A stretch of DNA of 7,839 nt. Origin: Actinomycetota bacterium. Lineage in GTDB: Bacteria; Actinomycetota; Actinomycetes; Nanopelagicales; Nanopelagicaceae. The notes beneath the pieces are model-generated. The model ran no database searches, was not told the origin of the DNA, and worked only from the letters and a program-made list of their open reading frames with translations. The translations under genes and the position numbers were made by a program. Location: positions 1-7,839 of the forward strand of contig RFSC01000034.1 of assembly GCA_009924185.1 (NCBI GenBank). The letters run 5' to 3'. Positions within the stretch are counted from its first letter, which is position 1, and every line of letters starts with the position of its first letter. Below, in pieces: positions 1 through 5,465 of the stretch.

Positions 1-75
1 CATTACGCCGCGTCAGATATCGATCCAGCTCTAGTTGCTGCCATCGATGAAGCCGCAGCTGATGTCGAGTTCTAA
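1..75 (+). CDS. recA: Recombinase RecA, C-terminal end (partial)
   Basis: The window opens inside a frame that reads 24 codons, ending ...IDEAAADVEF and a TAA stop at 73-75. The acidic Ala/Asp/Glu-rich tail ending in DVEF fits the disordered acidic C-terminus of actinobacterial RecA, which modulates DNA access of the recombinase filament. None of the ATPase core is visible, so the call rests on this tail plus the recX gene directly downstream, which overlaps it. RecA is the strand-exchange ATPase that also triggers LexA self-cleavage; a lexA fragment lies at the other end of this window. The gene is cut by the window edge, not truncated biologically as far as can be seen. Confidence 0.8.
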   Translation, partial: HYAASDIDPALVAAIDEAAADVEF

Positions 76-565
76 TCAACAATTAGAAGAGTTAGAAAGC
101 GACCCCTACTCAGTAGCTCAAACCATCGCCCTCATGGCGCTGGGCAGAAGAGCTAAGAGTAGGGGGGAGCTTCTTACCCTTCTGAAAAAACGTGGCATCG
201 AAGAAGAGGTCGCTAATGCGGTTCTCTTTCGCCTGCAAGAGCAGGGCTTCATAAATGATTATGAGTTTGCTCGATATTGGAGTGAATCTAGACAGCGCAC
301 CAAAAAGGTCTCAAAGCGAATCATTGCCGGTGAGCTGCGCTCCAAAGGAATAGCTGATGAAATCATTGAATGGATCACTAGTGATATCTCCGATGACTCC
401 GAGTTTGCCAATGCGATGCAGTTTGCAGAGCGCAAATCCCGCTCGGTTCGCTCCCTTGCTCCAGAGGTTGCCTATCGAAGAATGCATGGAGCTCTTTCGA
501 GACGGGGTTTTTCAGGAAATATCGTCAATCGAGTTCTCGCAGAGCTAGGCATTACCCGCTCTTAA
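62..565 (+). CDS. recX: Regulatory protein RecX
   Basis: RecX binds RecA filaments in the cytoplasm and inhibits or remodels them. The protein has the family's small all-helical repeats. Around residues 20-75 (from the ATG at 62) it reads ALMALGRRAKSRGELL, then LLKKRGI and LQEQGFINDYEFARYW, the typical RecX signature; a further repeat follows with RIIAGELRSKGIADEII. The length of 167 aa is normal for the family. The start is uncertain: the same frame opens with ATGs at 35, 47 and 62 and none has a clear Shine-Dalgarno sequence. I chose 62 because it gives the shortest overlap (14 nt) with the recA stop, compatible with translational coupling, and drops an unlikely Pro-rich N-terminus. A 26-nt gap separates it from miaB. 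Confidence 0.93.
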   Translation: MSSSNQQLEELESDPYSVAQTIALMALGRRAKSRGELLTLLKKRGIEEEVANAVLFRLQEQGFINDYEFARYWSESRQRTKKVSKRIIAGELRSKGIADEIIEWITSDISDDSEFANAMQFAERKSRSVRSLAPEVAYRRMHGALSRRGFSGNIVNRVLAELGITRS

Positions 566-579
566 ATATCTACTCATTA

Positions 580-624
580 CACATAGGTACGATGTCCCCC
601 GTGAGTGCGACTCGTACCTATGTG
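580..624. repeat. Perfect 13-bp inverted repeat across the miaB start
   Basis: CACATAGGTACGA at 580-592 is exactly reverse-complementary to TCGTACCTATGTG at 612-624, with a 19-nt spacer. A bulged T593 would allow three more pairs (GTC 594-596 with GAC 609-611). In mRNA this stem-loop would bury the only SD-like AGG (585-587) and the ATG at 592-594, leaving the in-frame GTG at 601 in the loop. The left arm is noncoding spacer; the right arm encodes the conserved RTYV of MiaB. No U-tract follows, so it is not an intrinsic terminator. It may be an RNA regulatory hairpin or a protein operator; its function is unknown. Confidence 0.85.
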
Positions 625-2028
625 ATTCAGACCTTGGGCTGTCAGATGAATGTCCATGACTCTGAACGAATCGCAGGCTCGCTTGATGCAGCTGGTTATA
701 CGCCAGCCCAAGAGGGCGTTGAACCTGATCTAGTGGTTTTCAATACCTGCGCAGTTAGAGAAAACGCTGATAACAAACTTTATGGCCATCTTTCATTTCT
801 CGCCCCAACCAAAAAATCAAGACCCGATATGCAGATTGCTATTGGGGGATGTCTAGCTCAAAAAGATCAGGGAACGATTCTTAAAAAAGCTCCTTATGTA
901 GATGTGGTTTTTGGTACCCACAACGTTGGATCGCTACCAGCGCTTCTTGAGCGAGCGCGCATCGAGCAGAGCGCACAGATAGAAATCAAAGAGGCGCTCG
1001 AGCATTTCCCATCAACTCTTCCTGCCCGACGCCACTCTGCCTTCTCTGCCTGGGTTTCCATCTCAGTCGGCTGCAATAACACCTGCACCTTTTGCATAGT
1101 TCCAGCGCTTCGCGGCAGAGAAAAGGATCGACCACAAGAAGATATTTTGAATGAGGTGCGTGCCCTTGTTGCAGATGGGGTGAATGAAATTACCTTGTTG
1201 GGGCAAAATGTAAATGCTTATGGCGTGGATTTTAGTGACCGCACCGCCTTTGCCAAGTTACTGCGCGAGTGCGGCAAAGTTGAAGGTCTAGATCGCATTC
1301 GATTTATGTCACCACATCCCCGAGATTTCACAGATGATGTGATTGAGGCGATGGCGGAAACTCCAAATGTGATGCCTCATCTACATATGCCTTTGCAATC
1401 TGGCTCTGATCGCATTCTGCAATCTATGCGCCGCTCTTATCGAGTAGATCGCTACCGCGGCATTATCGAAAAGGTGCGCCAGGCGATGCCCCACTCCACA
1501 ATCACCACCGACATCATCGTCGGATTTCCCGGAGAGAGTGAAAGTGATTTTCAGGAGACGATGAGTCTGTGCACCGAGCTACGTTTTCTTGCCGCTTATA
1601 CCTTCCAATACTCAAAGCGTCCCGGCACCCCGGCCGCTGAGATGCCAGATCAGATTGCACCAGAGGTGGTTGCCGAGCGTTACACCAGATTGCATGAACA
1701 TATGAACTCGCTTTCCCAATCGGTTAATGAAGATGTGGTTGGAAAAACTGCAGAGGTTCTAGTAACCGATGTTGAGGGTAGCCGCGCGAGCGGAAAGAGC
1801 CGTGATTTCAGATTGGTGCACTTTGATGCATTAGATGGCATCCGTCCGGGCGACATAGTTGAAGTAGTTATTGGTAGCGCCAAACCCCATTTTGTATTGG
1901 CTACTGGCGCGCCAGTGAGTTGGCGAAAAACCCGCGGTGGAGATGCATTTGCCGCGCGCAAAAAAGAGGCAGAAGCTAAAGGTGTAATGCTAGGTATTCC
2001 AACACTAAAGAGCGTTCCCGGTAAATGA
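592..2028 (+). CDS. miaB: tRNA-2-methylthio-N6-dimethylallyladenosine synthase MiaB
   Basis: Radical-SAM methylthiotransferase that converts i6A37 to ms2i6A37 in tRNAs reading UNN codons. The N-terminal UPF0004 domain carries the three Cys for the auxiliary [4Fe-4S] cluster at C17 (TLGCQMN), C53 (NTCAVRENA) and C87 (GGCLAQ). The radical-SAM core has CNNTCTFC, with C161, C165 and C168 binding the second cluster, then RGREKDRP and the LLGQNVNAYG, PHP, HMPLQSGSD and DIIVGFPGE motifs. A TRAM RNA-binding domain occupies about residues 380-440. At 478 aa it has the normal length, and no key residue is missing. Start: ATG 592 has AGG only 4 nt upstream and lies in a hairpin; GTG 601 is a real alternative (475 aa). 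Its stop overlaps the miaA ATG as ATGA, so the two enzymes of the same modification pathway are translationally coupled. Confidence 0.97.
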   Translation: MSPVSATRTYVIQTLGCQMNVHDSERIAGSLDAAGYTPAQEGVEPDLVVFNTCAVRENADNKLYGHLSFLAPTKKSRPDMQIAIGGCLAQKDQGTILKKAPYVDVVFGTHNVGSLPALLERARIEQSAQIEIKEALEHFPSTLPARRHSAFSAWVSISVGCNNTCTFCIVPALRGREKDRPQEDILNEVRALVADGVNEITLLGQNVNAYGVDFSDRTAFAKLLRECGKVEGLDRIRFMSPHPRDFTDDVIEAMAETPNVMPHLHMPLQSGSDRILQSMRRSYRVDRYRGIIEKVRQAMPHSTITTDIIVGFPGESESDFQETMSLCTELRFLAAYTFQYSKRPGTPAAEMPDQIAPEVVAERYTRLHEHMNSLSQSVNEDVVGKTAEVLVTDVEGSRASGKSRDFRLVHFDALDGIRPGDIVEVVIGSAKPHFVLATGAPVSWRKTRGGDAFAARKKEAEAKGVMLGIPTLKSVPGK

Positions 2029-2948
2029 CATTAATTGTCATAGGAGGTGCGACCGCAACTGGTAAGAGTGATTTAGCGGTTGCCTTAGCAAAAGAGTTAA
2101 AAGGTCATGTCATTAACGCTGACTCCATGCAGCTGTATAAGGGCATGGATATTGGTACCGCGAAGTTATCGATGGCAGAAAGACAAGGAGTGCCACATCA
2201 TTTAATTGATGTGTTGTCAGTGCGACAAGAAGCTTCTGTTGCGCAGTACCAAGTCGATGCCCGTAATCTGATTGATCAATTGTTAGAGCAAGGCATCCCT
2301 GCCATCGTGGTAGGTGGAACCGGACTTTACATAAAGGCGATTCTCGATGATTTGAACTTTCCAGATACTGATCCAGAGGTTCGGGAGAAAATCGCTAAAG
2401 AGGCTGAAGAGCTGGGCGCTGATGTAATGCATCAAAAATTGGCAGATTTAGATCCGGCAGCTGCTGCAGCAATTCCTAAAGAAAATATTAGAAGAGTTGT
2501 GCGCGCTCTAGAGGTTATTGCGTTAACCGGTCAGCCATACACCGCTAATTTGCCCCGTGCAGGAAGCTCAAAGTATCCGCAGGCCAAGCAGTTTGGATTG
2601 GTAATGGAGCGCGAAACATTGCAGGAGCGGATTGATTTGCGGGTAGAGAAGATGTGGGAGCAGGGATTGGTGCGCGAAGTTAGAGATCTGATGAGTGAGG
2701 GATTGCTTGAGGCTCGCACCGCTCAAGCAGCGTTGGGATACGCCCAGATAATCAAATTCGCACAAGGCGAGCTGAGTGAAGAAGAGGCAAAAGAGGAAAC
2801 CAAACGAGCGACTCGGCAGTACGCCAGAAGACAGGAAACCTGGTTCTCTCGAGATGAACGGATTACCTGGCTAAAAAAGGCCCCAACCCAGGAGTTAATG
2901 GAGCGCGTACTTTTATCTACCAATGCATCTAATATTGGAAACATATGA
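2025..2948 (+). CDS. miaA: tRNA dimethylallyltransferase MiaA
   Basis: Transfers the dimethylallyl group from DMAPP to A37 of tRNA, giving i6A37, the substrate of MiaB encoded just upstream. The P-loop GATATGKS lies at residues 8-15, followed by NADSMQLYKGMDIGTAK (31-47), where the Asp and Thr are the family's tRNA/DMAPP catalytic residues, then VVGGTGLYIKA, the insertion domain and ALGYAQI. Near the C-terminus ARRQETWFSRD is the conserved tRNA-binding signature. At 307 aa it has the usual length. The ATG overlaps the miaB TGA (ATGA), and its own TGA overlaps the dapF ATG in the same way, so translation is likely coupled on both sides and no dedicated strong SD is present. Confidence 0.97.
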   Translation: MTLIVIGGATATGKSDLAVALAKELKGHVINADSMQLYKGMDIGTAKLSMAERQGVPHHLIDVLSVRQEASVAQYQVDARNLIDQLLEQGIPAIVVGGTGLYIKAILDDLNFPDTDPEVREKIAKEAEELGADVMHQKLADLDPAAAAAIPKENIRRVVRALEVIALTGQPYTANLPRAGSSKYPQAKQFGLVMERETLQERIDLRVEKMWEQGLVREVRDLMSEGLLEARTAQAALGYAQIIKFAQGELSEEEAKEETKRATRQYARRQETWFSRDERITWLKKAPTQELMERVLLSTNASNIGNI

Positions 2949-3751
2949 GTTCTAACCTGGTCGGCACCTATGGACACGGCACCGAAAATGATTTTGTGCT
3001 CCTATTTGATCCAGAGGATAAGAACAACATCTCCTCTAAGCAGACCGCGGCAATCTGCAATCGCCAAAGCGGCATCGGAGCGGATGGTCTAATTCGAATC
3101 ACAAAACGTGATGGCAAATGGTTTATGGATTATCGAAACTCTGATGGTTCTTTGGCAGAGATGTGTGGCAATGGAATCAGAGTTATGGCACGTTATTTGG
3201 TTGATAGAGGTCACCAACCGGCGGGAATCTTTTCGATTTTGACCCGGGCGGGTGCGAAGTTTTTAAGTGTTCCGGAAGCTGGAGATATCAGCGTAAACAT
3301 GGGCCAAGTTCAAATAATTGAGGGAGAGATTACCGCTGCCAACAATGGCAGATTATGGAATGGCCTAAATGTAAATGTTGGAAATCCGCACGCGGTGGTG
3401 TTTGTTGATTCAATAGATGATGTCGGTGATTTAAGCGATGCTCCAGTAGTAAGACCAAAGGATGCATATCCTGAAGGTGTAAATGTTGAGTTTGTAGAGT
3501 TTCTAGAAAATGGCGAGTTAAAAATGCGGGTACACGAGCGGGGCAGTGGTGAAACCCGTTCCTGCGGAACTGGAACCTGTGCAGTTGCTTTGGCGGCGAC
3601 CATCAAAAAAGGAATGCGTTTACCGGCTCGCTGGGTAATTCATCCACCCGGAGGGCGTTTAGTTGTTGAGATTGACCCACATTCCAATGCGGTATTAATT
3701 GGCCCAGCGGTCTTGTTGGCGGATCATGATCTGGAGCCATTTCTTGTCTGA
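2945..3751 (+). CDS. dapF: Diaminopimelate epimerase DapF
   Basis: PLP-independent racemase interconverting LL- and meso-diaminopimelate, supplying meso-DAP for peptidoglycan and lysine. The start GTYGHGTENDFVLL is the actinobacterial form of the substrate-binding N-terminus. The two catalytic Cys are visible in the paired half-barrels: C74 in AEMCGNGIRVMARY and C207 in ERGSGETRSCGTGTCA. NRQSGIGADGL (39-49), GNPHAV (146-151) and the substrate-contacting Asn and Glu residues are in place. At 268 aa it has the normal length. The ATG overlaps the miaA stop by 4 nt; a GGA 5 nt upstream may act as a weak SD. The 3' end overlaps the probable hflX TTG start by 8 nt. Confidence 0.97.
   Translation: MSSNLVGTYGHGTENDFVLLFDPEDKNNISSKQTAAICNRQSGIGADGLIRITKRDGKWFMDYRNSDGSLAEMCGNGIRVMARYLVDRGHQPAGIFSILTRAGAKFLSVPEAGDISVNMGQVQIIEGEITAANNGRLWNGLNVNVGNPHAVVFVDSIDDVGDLSDAPVVRPKDAYPEGVNVEFVEFLENGELKMRVHERGSGETRSCGTGTCAVALAATIKKGMRLPARWVIHPPGGRLVVEIDPHSNAVLIGPAVLLADHDLEPFLV
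3733..3736 (+). promoter_or_regulatory. Ribosome binding site deciding the hflX start
   Basis: GGAG at 3733-3736 stands 7 nt before TTG 3744-3746, ideal SD spacing. No comparable SD precedes the in-frame ATGs at 3699 or 3726, both of which lie inside the conserved dapF 3' end. This site favours TTG as the hflX initiation codon. Confidence 0.6.
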
Positions 3752-5195
3752 CCCCCGTGAGTTTGATGAGCTTGATGCGCTAATTGAAGAGAGCCAAGCG
3801 GTAGCAGCAGATTACGACTCCGACATTTTCATTCCAGATTCTTTTCAATCTACCCAGCAGGAGTTAAGTGATCGTCAGGCGCTACGCCGCGTCGTAGGAC
3901 TTTCAACAGAGTTAACTGATATCTCTGAAGCCGAGTACCGCCAGCTTCGATTAGAGCGGGTCGTTTTGGTTGGGGTTTGGACTGAGGGAACGGTTAAGGA
4001 TGCGGAAAACTCTATGGAGGAGTTGGCCGCTTTGGCAGAAACCGCTGGTTCAACCGTTATGGATGCGATTATTCAAAGAAGAGACAAGCCCGATCCAGCA
4101 ACCTTTATCGGATCTGGAAAGGTCAGCGAATTGAAGGGGATTGTTAAGTCAACCGGCGCAGATACGGTGATCTGCGATGGCGAATTAAGTCCTTCGCAAT
4201 TGAAAAACTTGGAGGATCGAATCAAGGTAAAGGTTGTTGACCGTACTGTTTTGATTTTAGATATCTTCGCGCAGCACGCCAAAAGCAAAGAGGGTAAGGC
4301 TCAGGTTGAACTAGCGCAGATTAGTTACCTACTTCCGAGGTTGCGCGGTTGGGGTGATTCACTTTCTCGCCAGGCGGGCCGTGCTGCAGGAATTGGTGGA
4401 CGTGGTCCTGGTGAAACCAAGATTGAGGTTGATAGAAGACGTATCCGTGACAAGATGGCCAAGTTACGTCGTGAGATTAATGCGATGAAAACTGCGCGTG
4501 ACACTAAACGTCAAGAGCGAAAGCGGAATCAGATTCCCTCGGTAGCGATTGCTGGCTATACAAACGCTGGAAAATCATCACTGTTAAACCGCCTGACAAA
4601 TGCTGGAGTTTTAGTACAAAACGCTTTGTTTGCCACTTTGGATCCAACAGTCAGAAGAGCCGAAACCTCAGATGGTCGGGTCTACACATTGAGCGACACG
4701 GTGGGTTTTGTTAAACACTTGCCACATGACCTGATCGATGCCTTTAAATCAACCCTTGAAGAGGTTTCAAGTGCGGATGTAATTGTTCATGTTGTTGATG
4801 GATCACACTCCGATCCGCTCGGTCAGATCAAGGCGGTTAGGGGAGTTATCGATGAAATTGGTGGTGCGAAAATCCCTGAGATTATTGCGATAAATAAGGC
4901 TGATATTGCTGATCCTGAGGTGATTGCCCAGATCATGCGACAGGAACCAGATGCATATCCGATTTCAGTTTTAACTGGCGCAGGGGTTGCAGAGTTAGTT
5001 AAAGCGATCGAGATATCTCTGCCTAGACCTCGAATAGAGATGCGCACAGTTGTGCCATATGACAGGGGAGATTTAGTCAGTCAGGTGCATGAACATGGAG
5101 AGATTATTAGCGAGGAGTATTTGCCTGAGGGCACCGCGCTACATGCAATGGTGGATGGCTCTTTAGCGCATGCGCTAGAGAAGTTTAGGCTTTAA
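3744..5195 (+). CDS. hflX: GTPase HflX
   Basis: Ribosome-associated GTPase of the OBG/HflX group, thought to split or rescue stalled 70S ribosomes under stress. Numbered from the TTG start (483 aa), it has a poorly conserved acidic N-terminal extension (about 1-60) and the HflX N-domain with the FIGSGKVSEL nucleotide-binding loop (about 121-130). The signature linker SRQAGRAAGIGGRGPGETK follows, then a basic coiled-coil helix and the G domain: G1 GYTNAGKSS (271-279), G2 TLDPT (298-302), G3 DTVGF (318-322), G4 NKAD (384-387). Length is normal for actinobacterial forms. Longer reading from ATG 3699 or 3726 is possible but runs into dapF without an SD. It is the last gene of the recA-led run; a 270-nt gap with its own promoter follows. 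Confidence 0.95.
   Translation: MSDPREFDELDALIEESQAVAADYDSDIFIPDSFQSTQQELSDRQALRRVVGLSTELTDISEAEYRQLRLERVVLVGVWTEGTVKDAENSMEELAALAETAGSTVMDAIIQRRDKPDPATFIGSGKVSELKGIVKSTGADTVICDGELSPSQLKNLEDRIKVKVVDRTVLILDIFAQHAKSKEGKAQVELAQISYLLPRLRGWGDSLSRQAGRAAGIGGRGPGETKIEVDRRRIRDKMAKLRREINAMKTARDTKRQERKRNQIPSVAIAGYTNAGKSSLLNRLTNAGVLVQNALFATLDPTVRRAETSDGRVYTLSDTVGFVKHLPHDLIDAFKSTLEEVSSADVIVHVVDGSHSDPLGQIKAVRGVIDEIGGAKIPEIIAINKADIADPEVIAQIMRQEPDAYPISVLTGAGVAELVKAIEISLPRPRIEMRTVVPYDRGDLVSQVHEHGEIISEEYLPEGTALHAMVDGSLAHALEKFRL
5160..5181 (+). other. Hairpin at the 3' end of hflX containing a 14-bp palindrome
   Basis: TAGCGCATGCGCTA (5164-5177) is a perfect 14-bp palindrome. In RNA it extends to a stem of nine pairs (5160-5168 with 5173-5181, one U-G) closed by a CAUG tetraloop. 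It lies within the last codons of hflX. The nearest T-run is more than 20 nt downstream, so it is not a standard intrinsic terminator; a U-less terminator or 3'-end protecting hairpin is possible. Confidence 0.4.
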
Positions 5196-5251
5196 GCGGG
5201 TAAATTGTTTTTGCAAGTAGTTTGCACTTATCCTCTTGAGTCGTTTTGAAT

Positions 5252-5279
5252 TTGATTCATTCTGCTTTTCTTGTATATT
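5252..5279 (+). promoter_or_regulatory. Predicted promoter of the leader-rhodanese-transporter operon
   Basis: TTGATT at 5252-5257 (-35 like) and TATATT at 5274-5279 (-10 like) are separated by 16 nt, with a TG immediately before the -10. The start of transcription would fall near 5286, about 33 nt before the leader ORF. The position directly after the hflX operon and before a regulated sulfur unit supports it; no experimental evidence is available here. Confidence 0.5.
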
Positions 5280-5289
5280 TCCGCTCGTA

Positions 5290-5309
5290 ATTTTTCAACG
5301 ATTTTTCAA
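5290..5309 (+). repeat. Tandem 9-nt direct repeat ATTTTTCAA
   Basis: ATTTTTCAA occurs at 5290-5298 and again at 5301-5309, an 11-nt period of about one helical turn. It lies between the predicted transcription start and the leader-ORF SD, and the second copy runs into AAGGGG. It could be a regulator or RNA-binding site, or simply AT-rich leader sequence. Confidence 0.45.
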
Positions 5310-5313
5310 GGGG
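5308..5313 (+). promoter_or_regulatory. Ribosome binding site of the Cys-rich leader ORF
   Basis: AAGGGG at 5308-5313 lies 5 nt before ATG 5319. A strong SD at good spacing in front of a 19-codon ORF in an otherwise noncoding gap is the main translational evidence that the peptide is made. Confidence 0.65.
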
Positions 5314-5318
5314 TGTGT

Positions 5319-5378
5319 ATGAGCTTTACTAAGCGACGCACCATTGACTTTTGTCGTGTCTGCAGCACGCTCTGTTAA
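5319..5378 (+). CDS. Cys-rich leader peptide, probable cysteine-responsive attenuator
   Basis: Short ORF of 19 codons reading MSFTKRRTIDFCRVCSTLC then TAA. Three Cys (12, 15, 19) sit in the last eight residues, the last one just before the stop. The RR-x2-D-x-C-R-V-x-S-x-L-C pattern matches, from memory, the actinobacterial putative leader peptide family (RRxxDLCRVxSxLC-like), found upstream of sulfur-assimilation and rhodanese genes; poly-Cys short ORFs in mycobacteria were reported as cysteine-responsive attenuators. It has a good SD, lies downstream of a plausible promoter and ends 87 nt before a rhodanese gene. The inferred role is in cis: ribosomes slow at the Cys codons when Cys-tRNA is scarce, changing expression of the downstream genes. 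The peptide itself may have no function. Confidence 0.8.
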   Translation: MSFTKRRTIDFCRVCSTLC

Positions 5379-5465
5379 CTAAAACTTTCTAGGGAATCTA
5401 TTTGGGTTTGCCCTGCCCACTGTCTTAAATTCTTGTTTATCTAAATCATTTTTATAAGGAGAGTT
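5379..5465 (+). promoter_or_regulatory. Attenuation region between leader ORF and rhodanese
   Basis: The 87-nt spacer contains mutually exclusive short pairings: AGGG 5391-5394 with CCCT 5411-5414, or TGGG 5403-5406 with CCCA 5416-5419. A weak AT-rich hairpin (around 5433-5440 with 5454-5461) could partly cover the rhodanese SD AAGGAG (5456-5461), which stands 4 nt before ATG 5466. There is no strong GC hairpin followed by a U-tract, so control at translation or by Rho is more likely than classic intrinsic attenuation. Confidence 0.4.

Larger units (their letters stand above)
5196..5318 (+). other. Noncoding region upstream of the sulfur leader ORF
   Basis: AT-rich spacer after hflX. It contains a small dyad TGCAA-N5-TTGCA (5212-5226), a sigma-70-like promoter (5252-5279), a tandem ATTTTTCAA repeat (5290-5298 and 5301-5309) and the SD of the leader ORF (5308-5313). 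No other coding potential was recognised. Confidence 0.6.

Noticed and set aside
35..61. Longer recX start at ATG 35 or 47
   Set aside because: It would overlap recA by about 30-40 nt, has no SD, and adds residues unlike RecX; ATG 62 is preferred though not proven.
2041..2049. Consensus-like SD (AGGAGGTG) inside the 5' end of miaA
   Set aside because: These bases are the codons of the P-loop glycines and following Ala; a start downstream of it would delete the P-loop.
3310..3606. 98-codon antisense open frame inside dapF
   Set aside because: It lies opposite conserved dapF catalytic sequence and has no domain, SD or context support.
5196..5465. SAM, cobalamin or other sulfur-related riboswitch upstream of the rhodanese
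   Set aside because: No extended conserved helices or recognisable aptamer core are visible; the Cys-rich ORF explains the region better.
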